A stretch of 64,000 bases of DNA from Adhaeribacter swui (lineage in GTDB: Bacteria; Bacteroidota; Bacteroidia; Cytophagales; Hymenobacteraceae): NCBI RefSeq assembly GCF_014217805.1, contig NZ_CP055156.1, positions 1,928,585 through 1,992,584 on the forward strand, written 5' to 3'. Positions 54,809 through 62,591 of the stretch are shown piece after piece; position 1 is the stretch's first letter; each line of letters opens with the position of its first letter. The position numbers and the translations under genes are program-made. Under the pieces are notes generated by a model. The model had not been told where the DNA came from. It made no database searches and saw only the letters and a program-made list of their open reading frames with translations.

Positions 54809-55512
54809 GCAACGTTGTTGAATTTGATGTACAAGCCAAAGAAATCGCCGTAGGGTACGTGCCATTGCTGCACCGGAAACCATTTGGGTAAGCCGGTACA
54901 AGTCCACTGGATGGAGTAGTCGCGGCCTACTAAAGCCTCCTGAATAATTTTAGTTAGTGTGGCCGGGGTGTAAAAAGTAGCAGTCACGTAAAACGGGTTC
55001 TTCCCGAAAGCCTGTTGTATCCGGCGCCGAAAAAACTTGGGAGTATTACGGTTCATCATGCCCATGGCAATGCCGTATTTGCCCACCCGGGCCGCTTCCC
55101 GGATTACCTGCACCGGGTTTTTGTAGTACTCAAAAGTGGTGATAAAAGCCAGGGCATCGAAGGTGTGGTTTTTAAATGGCATGTAATGCGAATCGGCCAG
55201 CACCAGGTCGCCTTTAAATAAATGCAAGGCCTGGCCCAGCATAAACGGGGAAATGTCGCCGCCGGTCGCTTCAATGCCAATCTGGTGCCACCAGCGGGTA
55301 AAGCGCGTGGTGCCGCAGCCAAACTCCAGTAAGGTTTTCACCCGCGGGTCGCCGGAAACCAGTTGCTCCATTACTTTTTTCTGCCACACTTCGGCGCGTT
55401 TGTAGCGGCCTTCGTACCACAGTTCGTAGGTATCGGTGTGGTCGCGGTTAAAGAACCATTCCTGCCGGTTTTGCCAGTTTCTTATTTCGGGGGTGGTGAG
55501 TTGCTTCTCCAT
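54805..55512 (-). CDS. class I SAM-dependent methyltransferase
   Basis: 235 residues. The SAM-binding motif LLEFGCGTTRFTRWW is near residue 60 and GGDISPFMLGQA follows (acid after strand 2). LADSHYMPFKNHTFDALAFITTFEYYKNPVQVIREAARV is the motif II/III part of UbiE-type enzymes. The N-terminal RNWQNRQEWFFNRDHTDTYELWYEGRYKRAE is unusual. First gene after a TPP riboswitch and its terminator. Substrate unknown; it could methylate a thiamine-related metabolite. Coupled to the next gene by ATGA. Confidence 0.87.
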   Translation of the reverse strand: MEKQLTTPEIRNWQNRQEWFFNRDHTDTYELWYEGRYKRAEVWQKKVMEQLVSGDPRVKTLLEFGCGTTRFTRWWHQIGIEATGGDISPFMLGQALHLFKGDLVLADSHYMPFKNHTFDALAFITTFEYYKNPVQVIREAARVGKYGIAMGMMNRNTPKFFRRRIQQAFGKNPFYVTATFYTPATLTKIIQEALVGRDYSIQWTCTGLPKWFPVQQWHVPYGDFFGLYIKFNNVA

Positions 55513-55520
55513 AGGTTATA

Positions 55521-55563
55521 AAATAAAAAACCACAACCCCATTGGTACAATGGAATTGTGGTT
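55521..55563 (-). terminator. riboswitch expression-platform terminator
   Basis: On the minus strand AACCACAA (55563-55556) pairs with TTGTGGTT (55536-55529), with an inner CCATTG/CAATGG helix, and a T-run (TTTTTTATTT) follows. It lies between the TPP aptamer and the methyltransferase start, the usual place for an attenuator. Confidence 0.8.
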
Positions 55564-55589
55564 CAACAATATAGTGGTTCCGGTTTGCG

Positions 55590-55665
55590 GCATTTCTTAC
55601 GCTGGTATTATCCAGTTCAAGTTTACGGGTATAATCTCAGCCTCCAGTCGGAAGCACCCCGATGC
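55590..55665 (-). promoter_or_regulatory. TPP riboswitch (THI-box aptamer)
   Basis: On the minus strand the signature elements occur in order: GCATCGGGGTGC (P1/P2 start), GGAGGCTGAGATTATACCC (the CUGAGA pyrimidine-sensing loop), ACTTGAACTGGATAATACC (P4 side), then CAGCGTAAGAAATGC closing P1 (GCAT with ATGC). The aptamer is about 76 nt, small because the optional P3 extension is short. It binds thiamine pyrophosphate and, with the downstream terminator, should switch the four-gene operon off when TPP is high. Confidence 0.93.
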
Positions 55666-55677
55666 GTGTTATGTGTG

Positions 55678-55707
55678 CAAAGATGGTGTTTTTTTGGTTA
55701 GTTCAAA
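55678..55707 (-). promoter_or_regulatory. candidate Bacteroidota promoter of the TPP-controlled operon
   Basis: On the minus strand a TTTG (55707-55704) and a CATCTTTG (55685-55678, consensus TAnnTTTG) are separated by 18 bases and precede the aptamer by about 12 bases. The -7 box has one mismatch at its first base. Confidence 0.45.
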
Positions 55708-55914
55708 TTTTTAAAGTTGTTATTTCTATCAGGAGATTGTTTAAGCCCTGATTTGCATAGCACTGGCTGCTGCTTTTGTTTGGCACATGCACTATGGCGC
55801 GGAAGTTACTTCCGTGACTATCGAATCAGATTAAGTATTTAAATTTTAAATTTTCTGTTCGCATAGTTGCTGCTTTACCTATGATTGTTGAATGAAGTTG
55901 TTTCATTGCTCGCT

Positions 55915-55998
55915 TCTTGTTCTTTTTGTCTTGACACAAAAAGAACCAAAAAAGTCAAGACGCTAAAAACTCGCTGAACGCTCGAACAGTTTAGCGTC
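55915..55998. repeat. 84-bp dispersed repeat with two hairpins, copy B
   Basis: Identical base for base to 17762-17845. See copy A for its hairpins. Confidence 0.8.
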
Positions 55999-56080
55999 AT
56001 TTCTTGCACCTGGAACGGCTATCTGTTGCATAGCTGACGAAGGAAATTTAAAAAATTTAAAATTTAGAATCTTTCTCGCT

Positions 56081-56134
56081 GGCGCGAGCGTCTTCGCTCG
56101 TGTCTAACTATCTGGTAGGCCTCTGGCTGGGCGA
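56081..56134. repeat. GCGAGCG hairpin element, copy B
   Basis: GGCGCGAGCGTCTTCGCTCG hairpin followed by an AGGCCTCTGGCTGGGC tail, as at 17562-17615 with a few changes. Confidence 0.7.
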
Positions 56135-56239
56135 ATTGAAAAACGCAATTTTAAAGTAAGTTGCATGATTGCCGCTTTATTTTGAAAGAAACAGCAATAA
56201 GTGGCGAGTGTGCCTAAAGGGAGTAATCAACCAAATTTT

Positions 56240-57148
56240 TTAAAATTCTTCTGCAATCAATTCTCTATTTACGGCGGCACCGGCCATGGTTCCGGCAGCT
56301 ACGGCACTAGCAACCGAGCGCATGGAAGTGGCATTATCACCGCTGGCGTATACGCCGGAGACGGTGGTTTTCTGCATCATGTCTACTTTGAGCAGGCCTT
56401 GTTCATTTAGTTCACAGCCTAAAGCCTGGGGAATGGTGCTGTGTTGCACAAATGGCGCACGGGCGTAAAAAGCAGTTACCGGAATCTCCGTTTGGTCTTG
56501 TAATACTACGCTCCGGATTTTTCCTTGGTCGTGGGGGAAGCTTTGGATTTCGGTTTCCACAATACCAATGTTGTGTTCTTTTAGTTTGGCGGTTTGCTCG
56601 GCGGTTAAGGTAGATGGGCCGTTTGTGAAAAGCGTTAAATCCGGCGTCCAGTTAGAAATTAACCGGACGTATTCAAAACCGGCATCGCCGTTCCCAAGTA
56701 ACCCGGTTTTCTGGTTCCGAACTTCGTAGCCGTGGCAATAGGGGCAGTGAATCACGGAAATTCCCCAACATTCGGCAAAGCCCGGGATATCTAACATTTG
56801 GTCTTTAATGCCGGTGGCAAAAACCAGCTTTTTAGCGGTAAACTGGTCCTGATTTTCGGTGGTAATAGCAAAACCAGTTGCGGTTTTAACGCCGCTTACC
56901 GCCAAACCATCCTGGAACACCACGGTAGGGTATTGGGCCACCTGCTCCCGGGCCGTCGTCCGGATTTGTTTGGGCGTGTAGCCATCCTGGGTAATAAAGT
57001 TATGCGAATGCGGTGTTTGCTGGTTGCAAGGCTTGCCGCTATCCAACACTAATACGCGTCGCAAAGCGCGACCTAAACTCATAGCGGCGGCCAAACCCGA
57101 GTAGCTGCCGCCCACAATTATAACATCAAAGTTTTTGGCGTCTGTCAT
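56240..57148 (-). CDS. NAD(P)/FAD-dependent oxidoreductase (thioredoxin-reductase-like)
   Basis: 302 residues. The FAD-binding VIIVGGSYSGLAAAMSLGRA is near the start, and the second nucleotide fold is around GLLGNGDAGFEYVRLI. The active-site-like HCPYCHGYE (CPYC) falls where thioredoxin reductase has CATC. VYASGDNATSMRSVASAVAAGTMAG ends the FAD domain. It probably moves electrons from NAD(P)H to a disulfide or small oxidant. It is divergent from a Fur-family gene, with a TGCAAC palindrome between them. Confidence 0.87.
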   Translation of the reverse strand: MTDAKNFDVIIVGGSYSGLAAAMSLGRALRRVLVLDSGKPCNQQTPHSHNFITQDGYTPKQIRTTAREQVAQYPTVVFQDGLAVSGVKTATGFAITTENQDQFTAKKLVFATGIKDQMLDIPGFAECWGISVIHCPYCHGYEVRNQKTGLLGNGDAGFEYVRLISNWTPDLTLFTNGPSTLTAEQTAKLKEHNIGIVETEIQSFPHDQGKIRSVVLQDQTEIPVTAFYARAPFVQHSTIPQALGCELNEQGLLKVDMMQKTTVSGVYASGDNATSMRSVASAVAAGTMAGAAVNRELIAEEF

Positions 57149-57274
57149 AAAAAATGTATTAAGAAGTGCGTGATAAGAATGATCGCCCGTAGGAACAACT
57201 TAGGTGGTATGCTTGTCTATAAGGCGGCCAAACCTGTATTTTAGTTTGGCAAACTTAGGATTTATTTTTATTAT

Positions 57275-57289
57275 TGCAACTTAGTTGCA
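57275..57289. promoter_or_regulatory. candidate Fur-family operator
   Basis: TGCAACTTAGTTGCA is a perfect inverted repeat (6-bp arms, TTA spacer) located 11 bases before the Fur ATG and 126 bases before the divergent oxidoreductase start. TGCAA-centred palindromes are usual for several Fur-family (Fur/Zur/PerR) regulators. Confidence 0.6.
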
Positions 57290-57299
57290 TTAAAAATTT

Positions 57300-57674
57300 A
57301 TGAAGCGAAGAAGCACTCCCTCGAAGCAGGCAATTTTAAATATTTTGCATTCGGCCCAGCAAGCCTTAAATCAGGAAACCATTGAGCAGGAAGTAAAAGG
57401 CACCATGGATCGGGTTACGGTATATCGCATCCTGAACCGGTTCTGCGAAGAAGGGCACGTGCACAAAATAGTATCGGATGATGGTAAGTCTTACTTTGCC
57501 TTATGCCATAACTGCGAAGAGAAAAAGCACCGCCATAATCATTTTCATTTTAGGTGCTTAAAATGCCAGAAAGTAGAATGTTTGCAGGAAGAAGTAGCAA
57601 TAAATGTCCCGAGCGGTTACCAGATCGAAAACGTGAATTGTCTGCTAACGGGCTATTGTAAGGCCTGCGCCTAG
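57300..57674 (+). CDS. Fur family metal-responsive transcriptional repressor
   Basis: 124 residues; Fur proteins are usually 135-150, so this is a short version. The winged-helix part has TPSKQAILNIL and DRVTVYRILNRFCEEGHVHKI. The metal part contains ALCHNCEEKKHRHNHFHFRCLKCQKVECL, with two CxxC zinc sites together with TGYCKACA at the C-terminus. It may respond to Fe, Zn or peroxide; the paralogue type is not certain. A perfect palindrome sits at its promoter, suggesting autoregulation. It converges with the TetR gene by 8 bases. Confidence 0.9.
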   Translation: MKRRSTPSKQAILNILHSAQQALNQETIEQEVKGTMDRVTVYRILNRFCEEGHVHKIVSDDGKSYFALCHNCEEKKHRHNHFHFRCLKCQKVECLQEEVAINVPSGYQIENVNCLLTGYCKACA

Positions 57675-57682
57675 CAAATTTT

Positions 57683-58243
57683 TTAAGTGAGCATATCCCA
57701 GAGCAGGTCGAAGGTGAGTTGAATAACCTGGTCTTGTTTGGGTTTCTCGAATTGTTTAGTAATCAAATACTGGTTCACGCTAAAGGCATGCCCGGTAATT
57801 AAGGTCAGAATAATCTCTTCATCCAGGGGTTTGATTATCTGATTTTTAATGCCGTCTTGCAACAGGTTCAGCAAGGGTTGTTTATTTCTTCTGATTTCTT
57901 CTTCGGCGATTTGTTTGAGGTAAGGCGAGGAGTTGAATTGCTCCATGAACCGGAACTCCGTTTTGTGTTGCAGCGCCCAGTTTAAGGAAGCCGTGTAGTA
58001 GGCCTCCATAATGTCGTGCAGGGTATCCTTATTCTGGATTTCGCCGGCAATATCCTGGGCCATGCGGTTTTTTAATTCCAGGTACAGCGCTGTTACCAGA
58101 TCGTCTTTGGTCGGGAAAAAGTAAAATAGGGTACCATTAGCAATGCCGGCTTCCCGGGCAATTTTACTGGTGGGGGTGTTATGGAAACCATGTTCCACAA
58201 AAAGGTGCAACGCCGCTTCTAACAATCTTTCTCTTTTATCCAT
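57683..58243 (-). CDS. TetR family transcriptional regulator
   Basis: 186 residues. The HTH is RERLLEAALHLFVEHGFHNTPTSKIAREAGIANGTLFYFFPTKDDLVTALY (residues 3-53). The ligand-binding part is divergent as usual. The metallo-hydrolase gene upstream on the same strand has an ACTGACT-centred palindrome at its start, a likely target. It may sense a hydrophobic compound. Confidence 0.92.
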   Translation of the reverse strand: MDKRERLLEAALHLFVEHGFHNTPTSKIAREAGIANGTLFYFFPTKDDLVTALYLELKNRMAQDIAGEIQNKDTLHDIMEAYYTASLNWALQHKTEFRFMEQFNSSPYLKQIAEEEIRRNKQPLLNLLQDGIKNQIIKPLDEEIILTLITGHAFSVNQYLITKQFEKPKQDQVIQLTFDLLWDMLT

Positions 58244-58326
58244 CCCGTATTTTTAAATTTTTTCTAAGTTATCCTTCCTCTCATTCCCTCCGAAGGGGAA
58301 CATGTTTCCGCTCGTTATCTTTTTTA

Positions 58327-58384
58327 GGTCATTCGGGAAGAAACCATTTAGCTACGTAGCCAAATAGTTTCCTCCTGAATGACC
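58327..58384. repeat. 58-bp inverted repeat (TCATTC-type element)
   Basis: GGTCATTC at the left pairs with GAATGACC at the right, and GGAAGAAACCATTTAGCTAC pairs with the complementary CTACGTAGCC...GTTTCCTCC part with few mismatches. Similar words at 17946 suggest a dispersed family. Confidence 0.7.
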
Positions 58385-58532
58385 GATATTTTATAGGGTC
58401 ACGGTTAGTTTTTTGCGCTAGTGTTGGTTAGATGAAATCTACTAATTTTAAAAATTTAGCTCTAAGTGGCCGATTAAATTCAGGAAAAATCAAACAACCA
58501 GCAACAAATAACTAGCAACGAACAACCAACAA

Positions 58533-59639
58533 CTAATTAACCCCTACCCACCACTGCGAAAACTGTTGGGTAGTATCATTTAAATTCACCTGCTCGCCTA
58601 TCATGGGCGTAATAATTTTTAAATGTTCGGATTTATTGTTTTCCATAATCAGCTTTAAAGGTTCGTCCCAGGCGTGCAAACCTAAGTTAAATTTGGCCGA
58701 GTGTACCGGGAAGATCCGTTTGGCTTTTAAATCTTTAGCGGCTTGTAAAATTTGCTCGGGCAGCATGTGGATGTAGCGCCAGCTTTGATTGTACTGGCCG
58801 TTTTCCAGAATTACGAGGTCAAAAGGACCAAACTTTTCGCCGATAGCCGCAAAATGTTTGTCGTAGCCGCTGTCGCCGCCAATGAACAATTTTTGGGTAG
58901 GCGTTTGCAGCACGTACGAGGTCCAGAGCGCCTGATTTCTTTTAAATCCACGGCCGGAAAAATGCCGGGCCGGTACGGTATGCACGCTAAAGCCATCGCC
59001 CAGGTTTACTTCTTCGTTCCAGTCTTTTTCAATGATTTTGGCCGGATCGTAGCCCCAGTATTCCAGGTGTTCGCCGGTTCCTAAGGCGCAGATAATGGTT
59101 TTGACCTTGGGTTTTAATTTTAAAATAGTTTCGTAATCGAGGTGGTCGTAGTGGTCGTGGGAGATAAGCAAGTAATCAATTTCCGGCAGATCGTCGGGGG
59201 TGTAGCGATCCGTACCTTTAAAAGCTTTGGTGGTAAAAGACACCGGCGAGGCCGCACCGCTTAAAACCGGGTCCACTAAAAAGCGTTTACCATCTACCTG
59301 CATAAAGTAAGACGAGTGCCCGAACCACACCAACACATCCTGCTTCGGATCTAAATGCAGTAAATCAGTTTTGGTAGACGGGATAGAATCGGTAGGGGTG
59401 GCCCGTTTGTTTTTGCCGAAGAAAAAATCTTTCGCCACCGAAAAGTAAGTAACTCCTTCGGCCAGGTCGGGCGTAAAGCTTTCGTTTTGAAAAGCCCCGT
59501 TCCGGTAGTTCGGCGATTTTTTAATGCGCTCCAAGCGCGCGCCACTCGGCAATTTTCCAAATTGGGCTTGCCGGAGAAAAATAGTTGTACTCATTATAAC
59601 AGAGAGAATTATACCCAGAAAAATATACATGAATTTCAT
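58533..59639 (-). CDS. MBL-fold metallo-hydrolase (NAPE-PLD/UlaG-like)
   Basis: 368 residues with an N-terminal membrane helix (FMYIFLGIILSVIMSTTIF). The metal site starts with LISHDHYDHLDYETI near residue 160; VHTVPARHFSGRG and LFIGGDSGYDKHF follow, and FPVHSAKFNLGLHAW gives the last His. This is the Bacteroidota phosphodiesterase/lactonase-like type. Membrane-attached. Expression probably under the TetR repressor encoded downstream. Confidence 0.87.
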   Translation of the reverse strand: MKFMYIFLGIILSVIMSTTIFLRQAQFGKLPSGARLERIKKSPNYRNGAFQNESFTPDLAEGVTYFSVAKDFFFGKNKRATPTDSIPSTKTDLLHLDPKQDVLVWFGHSSYFMQVDGKRFLVDPVLSGAASPVSFTTKAFKGTDRYTPDDLPEIDYLLISHDHYDHLDYETILKLKPKVKTIICALGTGEHLEYWGYDPAKIIEKDWNEEVNLGDGFSVHTVPARHFSGRGFKRNQALWTSYVLQTPTQKLFIGGDSGYDKHFAAIGEKFGPFDLVILENGQYNQSWRYIHMLPEQILQAAKDLKAKRIFPVHSAKFNLGLHAWDEPLKLIMENNKSEHLKIITPMIGEQVNLNDTTQQFSQWWVGVN

Positions 59640-59640
59640 A

Positions 59641-59658
59641 ACTGACTAATCAGTCAGT
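59641..59658. promoter_or_regulatory. candidate TetR operator
   Basis: ACTGACT and AGTCAGT are a perfect inverted repeat (spacer AATC) starting 2 bases upstream of the MBL-fold ATG. Location suits a repressor site. Confidence 0.6.
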
Positions 59659-59727
59659 AAAGGTAAGCAAGTATTTTAAATTGGCAAATATTTTTAATAA
59701 GACTTGATTTGGGTTTAGCTTTAAAAT

Positions 59728-59764
59728 AAAATGCCCCGGTAGTTTAGGGCTACCGGGGCATTTT
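59728..59764 (-). terminator. intrinsic terminator after the AraC gene
   Basis: AAAATGCCCCGGTAG (59728-59742) pairs with CTACCGGGGCATTTT (59750-59764). A/T-rich flanks let it act in both directions. Confidence 0.82.
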
Positions 59765-59814
59765 ATAAATACATGTTTAAAAAAATACAAAACACCGTAA
59801 CTACAAACCGAAAG

Positions 59815-60714
59815 TTAAGTACGGAAGGCACTGGGCCGGGAACTAGTGTGTTTTTTAAAAAAATGGTTAAAATGAGCTGGTTCCTGAAAACCCAGGCTGT
59901 AGCTGATTTCGGCAATGTTCCAGTTGGTATGTTTAAGCAAGGCTTTAGCCTCGGCCAATAACCTTTCCGCGATGTGTTCGGTGGTGGTTTTGCCGGTGGT
60001 AGTGCGCAAGGCACGGTTTAAATGGTTAGGATGCACGTGCAGCAAACTCGCAAAATCTTTCGCGGAGCGTAATGAAAATGGCTTCTCCGGCGATTTAATC
60101 GGAAACTGTTGTTCCAGCAATTCGGTAAAAACCGCGGTAATGCGGGCATTGGCATCGGTTTGTTTGTATAAACTCTCCGAAGGCTCCATTTTTAAAGCGG
60201 CGTGCACCATTTCCATAATGTAATTCCGGATCAGATCGAACCGGAAAGCGTAGTCTGATTGCACCTCCTCTTTCATTTTCTGAAACAAATTGCTGATAGC
60301 GGCATCCTGGCTGGCGTTTAGCAAATAAGCGGGTTTAGCGCCCGGCTGAAACATGGGCAAATCTTTAATGTTGCTGCGGATGTGCTCACTAAAAAAAGCT
60401 TCCTTAAAAATGCAGAAGTAACCGGTGGCACCTTCGGTAATACACTCGTATTTATAAGGTACAGTCGGGTTGAAGAATATCAGGGTAGGACCATCCGTTT
60501 CCAAGGTTTTATCGGCGTAATGATAAATATGCTGGCCCCGCATCAGAGAAATTTTAAAAAAATCGCGCCGGTTGTATTGGATAGAGGTACTCCCGGGACC
60601 TTGCACTTCTGCCAGGCTAAATACATTAAAATGCTCATTGTCGAGTTGCAGGTTTTCCGGTGCTTTGTTAAACTTATGTTTATAGAATTCTTCGAGCGTT
60701 TCCAGTTCGGCCAT
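59815..60714 (-). CDS. AraC family transcriptional regulator
   Basis: 299 residues. An N-terminal cupin-like sensor (residues 30-170) with DGPTLIFFNPTVPYKYE precedes the AraC DNA-binding domain, FSLRSAKDFASLLHVHPNHLNRALRTTTGKTTTEHIAERLLAEAKALLKHTNWNIAEISYSLGFQEPAHFNHFFKKHT. It lies directly after the SDR gene on the same strand (26 bases), a common pairing in which the regulator controls the oxidoreductase. Confidence 0.92.
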   Translation of the reverse strand: MAELETLEEFYKHKFNKAPENLQLDNEHFNVFSLAEVQGPGSTSIQYNRRDFFKISLMRGQHIYHYADKTLETDGPTLIFFNPTVPYKYECITEGATGYFCIFKEAFFSEHIRSNIKDLPMFQPGAKPAYLLNASQDAAISNLFQKMKEEVQSDYAFRFDLIRNYIMEMVHAALKMEPSESLYKQTDANARITAVFTELLEQQFPIKSPEKPFSLRSAKDFASLLHVHPNHLNRALRTTTGKTTTEHIAERLLAEAKALLKHTNWNIAEISYSLGFQEPAHFNHFFKKHTSSRPSAFRT

Positions 60715-60740
60715 CGTGCTTGCGTTTTAAGTAGGGTTTA

Positions 60741-61577
60741 TTAAAAATCCGTGGAGAAAGTTACGGCTTTGTTTTCTTCCAGTTCTTGGGCCAGGGCATT
60801 AACTTTTGCCTGAGCGCGGCGGTAAGCGTCGCTACCTAAAAACAACCTGACCGGCGGATTAGGATTTTCGGCGAGCGCGATTAAAGCTTCGGCGGCTTTT
60901 TCCGGATCGCCTTGCTGGTTGCCATTCATGGTCCGGTATTTTTCGTGGGAACGGCGAATGGTAGCGTAATCATCGAGCTGTTGTTCGGCAAACACCAGTG
61001 AATCGTCCGTTAGAAACTCGGTGCGGAAAGCGCCGGGCGCTACTACGGTGGCTTTAATGCCTAGTTCTTGCACGTCGTCGGCGGTTACTTCGGTTAAGCC
61101 CGTAAGTGCAAATTTAGTAGCCGCGTACATGCTCCAGCCAGCTGCCGCCGAAAAGCCTGCAATAGAGGAGATGTTGATGATATGCCCTGATTTCTGCGCC
61201 CGAAAATACGGCATTACGGCTTGCATTACCCGGATGGGAGCAAACACGTTTACTTCAAAACTTTGCTGGATTTCGGCAGCGCTCAGCTCTTCTACGGCCC
61301 CCCCAATGCCGTACCCCGCATTGTTAACCACCACGTCTATCTTCCCGAAAAACGCCTGGGTTTCCTGCACGGATTGAGTGATTGAAGTTTCGCTGGTGAG
61401 ATCTACCGCGAGGGGTAAAAAGTTGTTGGCGTCAAAATCGCCCACGGCGGCTATTAAGTTGTTTTTAGACCGGGAAGTTGCGGCTACCGCGTAACCGGCC
61501 TGTAATAATTTTTTTACCAGCGCTAGCCCTAAGCCTTTAGATGCTCCGGTAACGTACCATACTTTGTTTGTAGTCAT
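60741..61577 (-). CDS. short-chain dehydrogenase/reductase (SDR)
   Basis: 278 residues. The NAD(P) motif TGASKGLG is at about residues 10-17, NNAGYG at about 89-94, and the catalytic triad SSIAGFSAAAGWSMYAATK (Ser, Tyr, Lys). A classical SDR; SRSKNNL after strand 2 suggests NADPH. It reduces or oxidises an alcohol/carbonyl of unknown nature. Followed by an AraC regulator gene. Confidence 0.92.
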   Translation of the reverse strand: MTTNKVWYVTGASKGLGLALVKKLLQAGYAVAATSRSKNNLIAAVGDFDANNFLPLAVDLTSETSITQSVQETQAFFGKIDVVVNNAGYGIGGAVEELSAAEIQQSFEVNVFAPIRVMQAVMPYFRAQKSGHIINISSIAGFSAAAGWSMYAATKFALTGLTEVTADDVQELGIKATVVAPGAFRTEFLTDDSLVFAEQQLDDYATIRRSHEKYRTMNGNQQGDPEKAAEALIALAENPNPPVRLFLGSDAYRRAQAKVNALAQELEENKAVTFSTDF

Positions 61578-61742
61578 ACCAATGTGCGTTGTTTTACAAA
61601 GGCAAAGGTAAACCAGGCAGGATTTTTAAATTTGTACGCTTCAAACCAATACTTGCAAAATTCAAACAATTATATTAAAAAGCAGGTATATTGGACAAAG
61701 GCAACGAAAAATAAACCCTTTAAGCTTCGGTTAAGTACAGTT

Positions 61743-62438
61743 TTAAACCTTTAAGGCCATTTTAACGGCTTTTTCGGCGTGAATTTTTGTGGTTCGGAAT
61801 AAGTCCACGTGCATATCGGTGGGTTTAATTAAAAGTTCTATTTCGGTGCAGCCCGCAATAATGGCTTCGGCGCCGTTTTGAATTAAATCAGCAATAATTT
61901 TCAGGTAGCGCTGCTTTGATTCTTCGGTAATAATGCCTTTTACCAGCTCTTCGTAAATAATCCGGTGCACCTCCTGGCGGCCTTGCGCATCCGGCACAAT
62001 TAGATCCAGGTTGTATTTGTTTTTGTACCGCGCCTTTAAAAAATCTTCTTCCATGGAGAATTTAGTAGCGAGCAAACCCAGTTTCCGGTACGACTTTTTT
62101 TGTATTTCTTCGGCGGTGGCATCCACAATGTGTAAAAACGGAATGGTAACTTGGCGCTCAATCGCATCGGCTACTTTATGCATGGTGTTGGTACAAAGCA
62201 GGATCATATCGGCCCCGCCCCGTTCCAGTTTTTGCGCAACGGCCACCATTTTTTCGGCCAGTATATCCCACTGACCCTGATGTTGTAAGTCGGCAATTTC
62301 GGCAAAGTCTACGGAGTACAGCAAGCAGCTGCCCGAATGGACACCTCCTAATTCCCTTTGTACTTTTTGGTTAATTATTTGGTAGTATAAAGCCGAACTT
62401 TCCCAGGACATTCCTCCAATTAGCCCAATTGTTTTCAT
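61743..62438 (-). CDS. aspartate/glutamate racemase family protein (YgeA-like)
   Basis: 231 residues. IGLIGGMSWESSALYYQIIN at the start, LLCTNTMHKVADAI (first catalytic Cys, about 82) and AIIAGCTEIELLI (second Cys, about 197) are the hallmark pairs. It racemises an amino acid without cofactor, probably Asp or a broad substrate. Single gene, no obvious operon. Confidence 0.9.
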   Translation of the reverse strand: MKTIGLIGGMSWESSALYYQIINQKVQRELGGVHSGSCLLYSVDFAEIADLQHQGQWDILAEKMVAVAQKLERGGADMILLCTNTMHKVADAIERQVTIPFLHIVDATAEEIQKKSYRKLGLLATKFSMEEDFLKARYKNKYNLDLIVPDAQGRQEVHRIIYEELVKGIITEESKQRYLKIIADLIQNGAEAIIAGCTEIELLIKPTDMHVDLFRTTKIHAEKAVKMALKV

Positions 62439-62591
62439 GCGGATGCGGTTTTTGAAATTTTTAAAAATATAACTGCCTTGGTGTATGCCGGGTAGCGATA
62501 AGGGCCATATTTGGCTGTTTGCTAAACTTAACCCGCTTAGAAATTAGCAACCGGATTATCGCTTTCCCTTTTCCGGGGCAAGCTAAGCAAC

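Larger units (their letters stand above)
55708..56239. other. repeat-rich intergenic region
   Basis: Contains AT palindromes (55838-55856, 56043-56066, 56234-56248), the CTATGGCGCGGA word (55793), the 84-bp repeat (55915-55998) and the GCGAGCG element (56081-56134). The order of the last two is reversed compared with 17.5-17.9 kb. No gene. Confidence 0.6.

Noticed and set aside
54809-54907. Extended start of the AIR-synthase-related protein
   Set aside because: It would overlap the methyltransferase by 100 bases and adds residues unlike the family; the ATGA start is better.
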